From Emiliania huxleyi CCMP1516 (Eukaryota; Haptophyta; Isochrysidales; Noelaerhabdaceae): DNA of 55,847 nucleotides. Position 1 is the first letter of the stretch. Each line of letters opens with the position of its first letter. Shown here in pieces: positions 29,162 to 38,572 of the stretch. Below the pieces are notes generated by a model. That model had not been told where the DNA came from and did no database searches. It saw only the letters and a list, made by a program, of their open reading frames with translations. The position numbers and the translations under genes are program-made. The DNA is taken from positions 620,640 to 676,486 of the forward strand of contig NW_005198467.1 in NCBI RefSeq assembly GCF_000372725.1, given 5' to 3'.

Positions 29162-29712
29162 GGTCGCTCGGGACGCGGCACACCGCAAACTGCACGTTGT
29201 GCTTGCGCAGCTGCGCGACGAGCTCCGCGTCGCCGCCGGGAAAGACCTGGACCTGGTGGTCGCCCTTGTCGTCAAAGGCGACCACCTTGGTCCCGTCCTC
29301 CGAGAAGGCCACCTTGGCCACCTCGTCCGCGTTGACGCGGTCGAGCAGCGTCGAGTACGGCCACGGCTCGGCCGCAGACGCGGCCTGGACGCCGACGGTG
29401 GCCGCGATGGCCGCTGCGAGATGGGAAGGGGGAGCGGCGGTGAGCGGGCCGCGAGCGTCCGGGCGGGCGGGAGGGGGGCGGGCGCGCGGCGCGGCGCGGC
29501 GCGCAAGCGTGAAGAGGTGGGCTGCGCTACCCCCGATTCCCTAACGAGAGGCTGCGGCGCGGCGCGGCCGGCGCGCCTGCTGCGAGCCCGTTCCGGAGGT
29601 CGGAGGCGGCGCTCATGACGACGGGCTGGGGCGCCCGCAGGCCCGGCCGGTGCACCACCGGCGTGGCGCCGCCGAACGCGAGCGCGGCCGAAGAGAAGGC
29701 GAGGGTGGCCAT
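29162..29712 (-). pseudogene. Truncated second copy of the FtsH 5' end
   Basis: Matches 20225-20770 almost exactly on the minus strand: [15 protein letters not shown] start (MSLAFSSA in the full gene), the same leader, the same first intron, and exon 2 up to HNVQFAV. Just before the gap the coding sequence has two small deletions relative to the full copy (CGCAAACTGC is preceded by GGCACAC instead of GGCACCAC), which breaks the frame. Similarity ends abruptly at 29705-29712. No AAA or protease domain is present before the gap. Either a partial duplication or half of a second FtsH gene whose remainder is not assembled. Confidence 0.75.
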
Positions 29713-32504
29713 TTACAAGCGATGGCGAGGGACAATGTTGAGCTTTCGCGGAAGTTTGCTTCGGCAGAAAAAATTTTCGCCGGTGGAGCGTGTCGGCGAG
29801 GGAGCCGAGCCCGCCGAGGAAGTCCGCGTGGCTCGTGGCGATGGATGCGCCAGACCCGCTTTGCGCCGCCGCCCTCAACGCCCGATACTCGATCATATGC
29901 GCGTCATCTTCAAACACCCCCCCCCTCGCACCTAGCCGCCCCCATTCTCGCAAGACGTGTGAGCATGAGGGGGGTGGTGGTACCCCCCTACAGGTGCCCC
30001 TGGCCAGGCCTCTGACCGAGAGGGGGGTACACCTCGCGGGAGCCAAGACTGCTCGACCGACAGGGGGGTGCCTGCCCAAGACCCAGGTAAAACCCGGGTA
30101 TACCCGAGAAAGTCCAGGTTTACCCGAAAAATACCTGGACGCGCGTCCACATGCCGCAGCACGCCATACTCCCAGGGCCCCTGTGCCAACTGCGGCGCGC
30201 ACCGCCTGCTCATGATGCGACGGGTCAAAGCAGAAGAAGCTGCGGCCACCCTCCGCGTCCTCGCCCTCGCCCTCGCTCACAGTGACGACTCGCGCCTTGG
30301 GATGCAGACGATCTTAAGTGATCTCGGGCGATCTCGGGTGATCTCGGCGATCTCGGCGATCTCGGGCGACCTCGGGCGACCTCGGGCGACCTAGGGCGAT
30401 CTTGGGCGATCTCGGGCGATCTCGGGCGACCTTGGGTGGTCTCGGGCGACCCCGGGTGGTCTCGGGTGACCCCGGGCAGTCTCAGGCGATCTCGGGCGAT
30501 CTCGGGCAATCTCGGGCGATCTCGGGCGATCTCGGGCGGTCTCAGCGATCTCGAGTGATCTCGGGCGGTCTTGGGCGATCTCGGTCCGTCACCTTTGGGT
30601 GCAGCACCGCCGACAGGGCAGCCGCTACATCCTCACATGTCGAGGAAAGCGACAGGCCGGAGAGGAAGTGCGTCGCTGCCGCACCCGCGTCCATCTGCGC
30701 GTTGGTCGTGATGATCAGCCGGTAGCCGCTCGCGGTGATCATGTCGTGAGTCTCTGCCTTCATGGCAAGGTCGTAGGCCTGGCTGTCAAAGGCCCCGTTC
30801 TCCTCGCGAAAGCGCAGCCGCTTGCCCTCCACCTCCCCTTGCGTGATGATCTGCAGCATCTTATTCTTGCGGTACAGGTTGTCGAGCTGCCAGTTGGACT
30901 TGTCGTCACGGTTGTTGACGTCGACGAGGTCGGCGTTCAGCATGCCAATGCTCTCGACCTCCTTCACTCCCTTGTTGAGCTGGTGACCGTTGGGCTGCTC
31001 CACCTGCCACAAGCAAGGACGGGGCAAGGCCTTGAAGCATCTCAAAAGTGTTCCGGAAGTGTCTCGGAAGCGTCTCGGAAGCGTCTCGGAAGTCTTGGAA
31101 GAGTCACGGAGGGTGGTGGTCGGCTGTCTGGGGAAGCGCATGAGGTGGCGCACGAGGTGGCCGCGAGAATTGCGGCAGGTGCTAGGGTGACGGGCTGTCG
31201 GAAGGGTTGCGGTTCACGCCTCCGTCGGTAGCAGCAGCTTGAGCACCTTGCTGTTGCTCACGTTCAGCTGGCCCTTTTCGTCATCGATCTTGGGCTGCAG
31301 CGAGCGGTCTGAACGGCGCTTGTGCTTCTTCAGGACCGAGACAGAGGCCGGGATAGTCTCACAGCCCAACTTTTTCATGTGCTCGGGGTCTTGCAGCAGC
31401 TCGGCGATGCGCGACCACGTAGACTTGCCCATGTAGATCGTGGCGGCCTGGCGGTCGCTCGACGCTCGCCCACCAAGCTCTTGGATGGTGCTCTCAACAG
31501 CACGCTTGAAGTCTGGGTACTCGATGTGGATCGCTCCATTATGGCCCCGCGGCAGGTGCTTGAGCTCATCCAGCGAGGATGCCATCTCACGCCAGCGCCG
31601 AGCAAAGAAGACAGGGTAGTCGTGGTGTTCTGGGTCGCGCAGCGCTGCTTTGCGAGAGGCGGCGGTGACCTCCGTCTCCAATTCTCGAATTATCGATTCC
31701 GCCTTGCCGATCTGCTTCGCAACTATGAGCTGCTCGCTAGAAATACTTGCACGGCGAAGTGCATCGCCTCGCTCGCTAGCGAGCGTGTTCTCCAGCTCCT
31801 CCGTGAGCTTGGGCAATCGCTGCAGTGCGGTGTCGACTCGGCTCACAGCTAGCTCGATACGACTGAGCGAGACAGGCTGCGCCCGCGCGAGCACGCGCTT
31901 GCTGGTGACGTGCGAGATCGCAGCAATCAGCACTGCCTTCGCCTCTGTCGATGGCATCATCGCCTCGAGCTCTTCCAGTGGAAGGGAGGTGACTCGCGAG
32001 AGCTGCTGATTGAGTAGACTAGCCTGATGCGCGCCGAGAATGGTCCACATCGCCACAATAGGCGGGAGGTCGGCGGGTCGTGGCACCAGGAAGCGTTCGC
32101 CACTCTCAAGCCGTGCGCCAAGCTGCTGCTGCCCGGCACCCGTGGACATGAGGATGATGGGTGCCGAGCGCGCCACCTTTTTCACGAGCAGAAACTTCAA
32201 GTTGTCAAGCGATGCCGCCGGCCACTCATCCTGGTGGTAGATGTTGAGCGCGTCGGATAGCGAGAGCCCGCCCCGCGCGGTGAGCAGCGCGTCGCAGATG
32301 CGCAGCACGCCAGGTAGCGTGTCCTCGTGAATGCCTGACCAAGGCTGCGCCCGCACTTGCCCTCGCTGCAGCCCGCCGTGACCGCAGTGCGGACGAGTCG
32401 TACGCCCCGAGCTCCTCGAGGACCGACACGACCTTTGCGGCGTTGCAGCGCTCGCGAAGGCTCGGGTGTGCAGCCAGCAGCACAGTGTTGACCAGCGCCT
32501 CCAT
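29713..32504 (-). CDS. Uncharacterised multi-exon gene, at least 650 residues
   Basis: Proposed exons are 32504-32433, 32344-31220, 31003-30593, 30295-30145, and 29931 to an unknown end near 29760. Junctions, each keeping frame: AAG|GTCGTG to GCGCAG|CCT (GT-AG, 88 bp); ACGGAG|GCGTGA to GGCAG|GTGGAG (GC-AG, 216 bp); CCAAAG|GTGACG to CCCAAG|GCGCGA (GT-AG, 297 bp of 10-bp repeats); GGAC|GCGCGT to GCTAG|GTGCGA (GC-AG, 213 bp). The protein starts MEALVNTVLLAAHPSLRER. It has a long helical middle (LPKLTEELENTLASERGD), then WREMASSLDELKHLPRGHNG, GKSTWSRIAELLQDPEHMKK, and ASGYRLIITTNAQMDAG in exon 3. I recognise no domain. It is divergent from the gene at 32601, with 96 bp between the starts. The 3' end abuts the truncated FtsH copy, so it may be incomplete. 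Confidence 0.6.
30296..30592 (-). other. Intron made of a 10-bp minisatellite
   Basis: About 28 tandem copies of GATCTCGGGC and close variants (on +) fill nearly the whole interval. Donor CCAAAG|GTGACG; preferred acceptor CATCCCAAG|GCGCGA. An alternative acceptor at 30313 (CTTAAG|ATCG) would instead end the protein after IVCIPRRESSL at 30277. Confidence 0.65.
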
Positions 32505-32600
32505 GGGTGCTGCTCGCGTAGTGTCACGTGTCAGGATGAATGCAAAAAGGGTGCAAATCCTGCACACTGCACACATCGACTACATCCACAGCAAGTCGCC

Positions 32601-33032
32601 ATGCCGCCCTCGGGAGAGTGCCCTCAGCCACGCGTCCGCAAGGTGTACGTCCGCGCGCACAAGCGCAAGGTCGCCGCCACGAAGAACCCCCTCGACGAGC
32701 CGGTCGTGCCGCCGCTGACGCGCCGCCAAGCCCGAGACCTCCCGGCCCACATGGTGACCAAGTACAAGGAGGATGCGCTCAAGCGCCTGATGGCCCTCTC
32801 ACCAGAGAGCGAGCATGGGACACTTCACAAATTCTTCTCGCGCATGCCGAAGCCGAGCCCGGCTCCCGTCAACGGCGTAGTTGCCGCTGCGTCGTCCTCG
32901 ACCGCTCCGGTCAACGCCGGCGGCAAGAAACGGGCGCGTGTTACCGCGCCGCCCGTCACGCCGGAGGGACTGACGCCGTCGCGCCGCAACGGCGTGAATG
33001 CGGCGATCCTCTGCTTTTCGCCCTTTGCCTAG
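32601..33032 (+). CDS. Small basic protein, unknown function
   Basis: 143 residues from MPPSGECPQPRVRKVYVRAH. Basic N-terminus (RAHKRKVAATKN), then PLTRRQARDLPAHMVTKYKE, a TLHKFFSRMPK stretch, a Thr/Pro/Ala-rich linker with GGKKRARVTAP, and LTPSRRNGVNAAI before the stop. TLHKFF has the hydrophobic spacing of a PCNA-interacting (PIP) box, but the usual Gln is a His, so I do not claim it. The basic segments suggest nuclear localisation or nucleic acid contact. It is read divergently from the gene at 32504, with only 96 bp for a shared promoter. The upstream in-frame extension (from 32466) overlaps the other gene's first exon and is unlikely. Confidence 0.6.
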   Translation: MPPSGECPQPRVRKVYVRAHKRKVAATKNPLDEPVVPPLTRRQARDLPAHMVTKYKEDALKRLMALSPESEHGTLHKFFSRMPKPSPAPVNGVVAAASSSTAPVNAGGKKRARVTAPPVTPEGLTPSRRNGVNAAILCFSPFA

Positions 33033-33272
33033 GCGGGCCGGCTCGTCGCGCAGGCTGTGTCTGCTGAGGCTGTGCCCACACGACCCGACCCGGCTCGCGG
33101 CTGTTTATTTTGTGCGAGACTGTTAGCGCGGCGAGTGGGGGAGGGGGGCTGTGTCGGCCTAGCCGGGTGTCATTTGACAATTACAGATTTCATACACCCT
33201 CAAAACATGGCACCAACCAGAAAAGAGATCGACAATCGGCCTCGCCCGTCACTCGCGCGTCACTCTCTGCGC

Positions 33273-34496
33273 TCACGGCTGCAGCAGAAGCTGCTCGAGC
33301 TCGGCGCGCACCCACGCGCACGTCGCTCGCTCGCTAGGCAGGGCGTGCGTACACGCGCTGACCACACCTGCAAGCCGGCTTTCATCGGGCACACACGGGC
33401 GGGTGAAGCCGTTCGCGACGATTGCGTCGAGCTCGTGTCGGAGGCGCGAGTCGCACTTGCCTGGCGCGTCGCCCGTGGCGAAGTGGTACGGGTCGCAGAC
33501 GCCCGACGGCGCCTCGAGCGCAGCCAGGACACACCCTAGCGACCAGGCGTCGGTGCCACGCGAAAGCGGCACGACTGCAAAGTCGCGGGCCACCCGCACC
33601 TGCTCGGGCGCCCGCCAACCCGGCGTGCCTGAGTGCGAGAGCTGCGCCCCAACGGCTAGTCGCCTCGCCTGCCCAAAGTCACACAGCTTAGCGACAAGCC
33701 CCTCAGAGCGCGCCGACAGCAGCACGTTCGATGGCTTGAGGTCAAGGTGCACGATGGGGGGAGATCGCGTGTGCAGGTACGACATTGCTCTTGCAATCTG
33801 CACGCCGAGGGAGCGGCTCTCGCCCCTCTGATCCCCGATCAACAAATCTCCCAGAGTCCCTGCGTCGGCATAGTCGAGAGCGAGGAACGGCGTCTCGCGC
33901 GGGGCGCATGCAAAGCCCATCACATAGATGATGTTCTCATGGTGTAGTGCTGCCGCGATCTGACACTCGGAGGCGAAGGCGCTGCTCGCGCGCAGCGGCT
34001 GCTTCACCGCGAGACGACCACCGTAGTGGCGGCCAAGCCTAACGGTGCCTTGGCCGCCCTTGCCGAGGCGACCCTGGCTGCTGCCAAAGGCGATGTCGCG
34101 CAGGGCGAGGCCGCCGTACCGGCTCGCGGTCGGCGCCAAAGGCGGGATCGGAGCGACGAGGCGAGGAGCAATTGTAGGTGGAAGAGCGGCGAGGGGCGGC
34201 GGAAGTGCCAAGCTCGGCTGCCTCGCGACGAGCAGGTGGCCCCTGCCGTGCTGGCCGAGGGCCCGTGGCCGAGGGACGGTAGACGGAATCGGGACGGTAG
34301 ACGGAATCGGGACGGCAGGAGCAGCGTCAGGCACCGCGAGGGCGGCGGCCTCCGCTCTCGCGTTCTTGAGTCTGCGTCTGTACTCGACCTTCTCGGCCCT
34401 GCGGTCACGGCCCCGATCGCCCCTATCATCCGGATTGGCGCGTCTATACACGGCCTCAGCGCGTGCCTGCGCCGCGGATCGCTCCCTTTTCGGCAT
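33273..34496 (-). CDS. TKL-type protein kinase
   Basis: Starts at MPKRERSAAQARAE (407 residues). A basic N-terminal region with an IPSTVP tandem repeat (about residues 62-76, from a 17-bp DNA duplication at 34272-34315) precedes the kinase domain. The domain has a glycine loop LGKGGQGTVRLG (about 139), LAVKQP (Lys of VAIK), HLDLKPSNVLL (about 248; HLD instead of HRD, catalytic Asp kept), LCDFGQA (about 271), GWRAPEQ, and DAWSLGCVLAALE. The complete set of Lys, Asp, Asn and DFG suggests an active Ser/Thr kinase of the TKL/RIPK-like group. An upstream in-frame methionine at 34820 exists, but that extension has no sensible content and crosses a 20-bp tandem repeat (34573-34612). The target is unknown. 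Confidence 0.82.
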   Translation of the reverse strand: MPKRERSAAQARAEAVYRRANPDDRGDRGRDRRAEKVEYRRRLKNARAEAAALAVPDAAPAVPIPSTVPIPSTVPRPRALGQHGRGHLLVARQPSLALPPPLAALPPTIAPRLVAPIPPLAPTASRYGGLALRDIAFGSSQGRLGKGGQGTVRLGRHYGGRLAVKQPLRASSAFASECQIAAALHHENIIYVMGFACAPRETPFLALDYADAGTLGDLLIGDQRGESRSLGVQIARAMSYLHTRSPPIVHLDLKPSNVLLSARSEGLVAKLCDFGQARRLAVGAQLSHSGTPGWRAPEQVRVARDFAVVPLSRGTDAWSLGCVLAALEAPSGVCDPYHFATGDAPGKCDSRLRHELDAIVANGFTRPCVPDESRLAGVVSACTHALPSERATCAWVRAELEQLLLQP

Positions 34497-35284
34497 GTCG
34501 TTGCATGTCCAGAACCCAGTGTCGAGAGCGAAGGCGCGAGTGGTGACACGCCCGCAACCTTTGAGCACCTGCGTCCCCCACCAGACATAAATCGTCCCCC
34601 ACCAGACATCGAAGTCAAATGTCAAAGACACCTCTAGGGACTGGCAAAGTGGGCTGCCACACTCACAAAGATGCAGAAAAAGGGGACACCGGCGTGACGT
34701 GGCCTCTCGACGGGTTTGTTGGAGAGCAGAATTTCGTTCGGTGCACGAACGAGCGAGCATGCACACACGAAATAAATGAATGTTTGCCGCGTGGGTACAG
34801 ACGCAATTTAGTGGGTTCACGGAGGGTTAAGCGGGAGGATTGAATTCGTATCTCAGGGCAACCTTTTAGTGTACTAGTATCTAGACTAGAGAGCCGTATA
34901 GTGACCGGCGCGCAGCGCCGAAGAAAATTTTGGCAGAAATCGCTTACAGAAATCGGCTGCTGGCTCGCCCGATTTCCCTCGCCGAAACAGAAATCGGCTG
35001 CTGGATGCCGACGCCCCGATTTCTATCGCCACGCCTCGCACTGTATCAGAGCCGGCGGAGCGACGGCGGCAGAGTCACTTTTGGTTGTTTTCAGCCGCGG
35101 CCCGCGGCGAGAGAGGTGCCCGCTCCCAGCACACACCCACACCCACAAAACACACGACCCGCCTGCACCCTCCCACGCACTGCCATTCTCGCGTGCAGGA
35201 GGCGGTCCTGACCGCGAACAGAATTTCAACATTCTCTCATGTGCGGGCGGACCCTCACAGATCACAGATCACATTCTCTCATGG
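34497..35284. other. Intergenic, no gene recognised
   Basis: Contains a 20-bp direct repeat CGTCCCCCACCAGACAT (34573-34612), repeated GAAATCGGCTGCTGG motifs (about 34951 and 34991), and a GGGCGGACCCTCACAGATCA segment (35244-35275) that recurs at 37905-37933. Confidence 0.5.
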
Positions 35285-36094
35285 TCATGCGCCGGACGAT
35301 CCCGCCGCAGCGCCGTGCCCAAAGTCGCCCTCGAACTCCTCGCGGTCGCGCTTGCGCGCCGCGCCGTCCGGGCCGTAAGAGCCGAGCCTGATGTTGACCC
35401 GCTCTAGCCAGCCAAGAAGGCCAACCTTGTGTTCGAGAGCGAAGCGCTTGTAGGCAAGAATCCGGTCCACGGTATTGTACCAGCGCATCTTTGCGGGAGG
35501 GAGGCGGAGGACGGTGGTGGCGGGTGGGAAGGCGCCGAAGCCGATGGTGGCGGTGGTTGGCACGGTGACGCGGGTCAGCGAGGAGCAGGCGTTGAAGGCG
35601 AAGTCGCCGATGGAGGTGAGGCCAGCGGGGAAGGTGACGGAGGCGAGGGCGGAGCAGCCAGAGAAGGCGCAGTCGCCGATGGAGACGAGGGTGGCGGGGA
35701 AGGCGACGCGGGCGAGGGCCTCGCAGTCGTAGAAGGCGCGCATGCCGATGGAGGTGAGGGCAGCGGGGAGGTCGATGGAGACGAGGGAGGCGCAGCCCCC
35801 GAAGGCGCCCCAGCCGATGGAGGTGGGGCTGGCAGGAAGGTCGACGGAGACGAGCGAGGAACAGCCGAAGAAGGCTCCGTCGCCGATGGAGACGAGGCTG
35901 CTCGGGCAGGCGACCGAGACGAGAGAGGTGCGGCCTTGGAACGCCCAAGGCAGGTGCGTCATGCCTTCAGGCAGCACCGCGTGCCCGTCGGCGACGACGA
36001 CCTGCCACCCGCCCACGTCCAAAGTCTCGGAGCCGGGAGGCGGCGCGGTGCCGCTCGGTGGCGGCGCTGAAGGCGTCGAGGCGGGCACCATCAA
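35285..36094 (-). CDS. BspA-type leucine-rich repeat protein
   Basis: 269 residues from MMVPASTPSAPPPS. A Pro/Ser-rich leader is followed by about six LRR_5/BspA repeats of 23 residues (LVSIGDGAFFGCSSLVSVDLP pattern, about residues 48-190), then PPAKMRWYNTVDRILAYKRF and a charged C-terminus. BspA-like repeats form solenoids used in protein binding and are common in protists. No signal peptide or membrane segment is seen, so an intracellular location is as likely as secretion. The 5' end sits in a 20-bp direct repeat (GAGGCGGGCACCATCAAAG at 36078 and 36119). Because of it a second ATG in the same sequence context lies about 41 bp upstream, in another frame. Confidence 0.75.
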   Translation of the reverse strand: MMVPASTPSAPPPSGTAPPPGSETLDVGGWQVVVADGHAVLPEGMTHLPWAFQGRTSLVSVACPSSLVSIGDGAFFGCSSLVSVDLPASPTSIGWGAFGGCASLVSIDLPAALTSIGMRAFYDCEALARVAFPATLVSIGDCAFSGCSALASVTFPAGLTSIGDFAFNACSSLTRVTVPTTATIGFGAFPPATTVLRLPPAKMRWYNTVDRILAYKRFALEHKVGLLGWLERVNIRLGSYGPDGAARKRDREEFEGDFGHGAAAGSSGA

Positions 36095-36181
36095 AGAATT
36101 TTCGTAAGCCCCCTTGTGAGGCGGGCACCATCAAAGTAGGAAGCCGACGCCTGCGCCTTGTCTGTGAATCGTGCGTGTGCC

Positions 36182-36500
36182 TTTTTTGCTCGTAGCCGCC
36201 CGTCCCCCGCCGCCCGCCCGCACGCACACTCGCGCTCCGCTCGCGCCCGCTCACTGCCGCTCCCCCCCCCCCCCCACACACACACACTCGCAGCGGCCAT
36301 CCGGCACCCAAGGCCAAAAAAGAAAACAATGGGCAGGTCATACGTGCGTCCCTCCTCCTCAAGGAGTGCCTCTGTATTCGTGCGTCGCCCATCTCTCCTG
36401 GAGATGACTGCTATATTTATTTTTTATACACTCTCTGGGCACGGGACTGGCGCGCACTGGCACTATAACACACAGGTACACCACGGGAGCCGCCGGCGCG
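36182..36500. repeat. Dispersed repeat, long copy 2
   Basis: GCTCGTAGCCGCCCGTCCCC through poly-C, (AC)n, CAGCGGCCATCCGGCACCCA and AGGCCAAAAAAGAAAA, as at 22645-22800. It then has the GTGCGTCCCTCCTCCTCAAG segment that also precedes both KUP genes. At 36430-36500 follows the GGGCACGGGACTGGCGCGCA to CACCACGGGAGCCGCC module shared with 3411-3515. Confidence 0.75.
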
Positions 36501-36998
36501 GCACCCATGGCCCGCGCGGGGTGACGGTCTCTCTGAATCCACCGCGTGGCGACCAGTGCTCGAACTTGACCGGTATGGGAGTTTTTGGCTAATCAAACCC
36601 TAGGCCTGCACTAATGTCTAATCAAAACGTGGTATGGGAAACCACCTGCCTCACGGAAACCAAAGCGAGTCCGAGTGCATTTTTGCGGCTAAATCGGCGA
36701 AATCGGCAAAATACCCGGTATTTTGCGGGTACCGCGTCCGGCGACGGCATCGATGTGCTCATGCTGTCCGCACGAGCGTGACTCGCCACTCCACGACCTC
36801 CACGACCCTCCACGGCCCTCCACGACCCACTCTGCACTCACTCTGCCCCAAACCTAAATCCTCTCATTAGTTACATACATACCTGCAACACTGCCGCCGT
36901 GTACGTCACCATCGCCTCTCTTCATCGCCGATCTCGCCGACGCCGCTCGCCGCTCGCCGCCGCCCTGCCCTGCCCCGCCTAGCCCTCGCACAAACAAA

Positions 36999-37040
<42 letters not shown>

Positions 37041-37191
37041 GACACACATACAGACACACAAAACACACCAACCTCGAGCGCCCCGCGCCCTCCCGCCCAA
37101 CGCCCTGCGCCTCACGCCGCGCGTCCCACGCACGCCCCGCGCCCCGCGCCCCCTCACCTTGCGCCTCACGCCTCCCTCCCCACCCTCTCAG
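36501..37191. repeat. Non-coding stretch with CA microsatellite
   Basis: (AC)n at about 37002-37055 with AAAC and AGAC variants, and an AAATACCCGGTATTTT palindrome at about 36710-36727. The region before 37192 is C-rich and intron-like. No gene recognised. Confidence 0.6.
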
Positions 37192-37308
37192 GCATTTCTC
37201 CTCCCTGCTGCTCGCCGACTCCTCCTCCCCCCGCATGACCGACGACTACCCGTCCTTCGGCGACTCCTCCCTCTTCGGCGCCAACGTCTACTACCCGTTC
37301 GCGGCCCG
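37192..37308 (+). CDS. Orphan exon-like fragment
   Basis: Bounded by CCCTCTCAG|GCATTTC (acceptor, after a pyrimidine tract) and GCGGCCCG|GTGAGG (donor). Between them one frame encodes HFSSLLLADSSSPRMTDDYP, then SFGDSSLFGANVYYPFAAR. The content and both splice-like borders suggest one internal exon. No companion exons are recognisable nearby on this strand, so it may be a remnant or an exon duplicated without its gene. Confidence 0.35.
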
Positions 37309-38572
37309 GTGAGGGGCGGGAGCGCAGCCATTCCAACGGCTGGGAAAGTTTCTGAACGGCCGCGCATGCGCCTGCATGCCGGCTTACTAAGGAGGTCCCT
37401 CGCTCCGGCTCCTCTCTCGGAAGACGCGCGCCGGCCTGGGGGACTCGCTTGCGATCCCGCTCCAGCCAGAGGCCGCGTGAGGCGTGTGGGACGGTGTACG
37501 CTGGGGCTTGGCCCCAAGTGCACTGGCCTCGCGTCTCGAGGGGAGGGCGGCTCGTAACTGAGGTTCGCCGTCAGGGACAGTCGTCCTCGCTCCCCTCCTC
37601 GGCCATTCCAACGGCCAGGCCGCTCGCTTAAGGCTGATTGGCTAGACGAGCGGCCTACCTCCAACGGGGCAGTCTGCTCACGCGTGGAACCTGCCCGCCT
37701 CGGTGGGAGGTGGTTTGGCGCCGACAGACAGTGGAGGTCTAAGCCGAACCCGCCGGGCCGCTGGCGGGGTGACGGTAGACCACCACTGCAGACAGCCCTT
37801 CCCGACGGGGACGCCATCACCCTCGCCCAGGGATCTACAACGCTGTCTCAAGGTCCGACAGGTTCGGCACCGGGCACCGCCTCGGTATACAAAATGCGCC
37901 TGCGGGCGGACCCTCACAGATCACAGATCACATACCTGCAAAAACCCAGGTATACCCGGGTAATACCCGCACTTTTGCATGGCTTCGCCTCCTGGGACCA
38001 CACCCACAGCCGCTACACTAATCAACACTCCGCATACCACTTTCGCATACCACTATACCATACCACTTCAAAGTTAATCAAAATATCACCAAATACCGGT
38101 CTCATACCGGTAAAGTTCGAGCACTGCGGGTGGCGACAAATCTCAATCAACCGGCCCAACACTCCTCAATCCACCAGCCGAACACTACCATGCACGTGGA
38201 GACGCAAGGGTCGCCCCCCCTTGCCCCACCACCTCGTGTGTGTGGAGAAGTTTACCTTACCTTACCTTACTTACTACCATGCAAAAAGAATCTTAATTTC
38301 CACCCAACGTGGACCTCCAGCGGCCTATCTCCTCGTCGTCGCGGACTGGGTGAAGGTGTTGAGCCGCCGCGGACGCGGCGCCCTTGGTTCTTCTCATCGC
38401 CAGTGCACGAGGTGTGCGAGGCCTCGAGCGCGCGAGTGAGGACATTGTGGTGCACCGCCATATCCAGCCTGTGCCAAGAAGCGCACCCAGCGGGCCAGAT
38501 GATCGACATCGGGCTACGGGCAAGAGAGCCCTGGCCCCTAGGTGATGCGGTGCGCGGATTCTTTTTCTCGCG
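37309..38572. other. Intergenic, no gene recognised
   Basis: GC-rich sequence with a repeated CATTCCAACGGC motif (about 37329 and 37604), the recurrent GGGCGGACCCTCACAGATCA segment at 37905, and AGGTATACCCGGGTAATACC-like palindromic sequence (about 37948-37968) that resembles 30085-30130. Just before the next gene, TTCTTTTTCTCGCGATGTC matches the sequence around the start of the first RCC1 gene. Confidence 0.5.

Noticed and set aside
28751..30280. A 509-codon minus-strand open frame crossing the N gap
   Set aside because: It depends on reading through undetermined bases and merges an exon of the unknown gene with a shifted frame of the truncated FtsH copy.
32835..32855. TLHKFF as a PCNA-interacting (PIP) box in the small basic protein
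   Set aside because: The defining Gln is replaced by His and there is no other evidence for a replication role.
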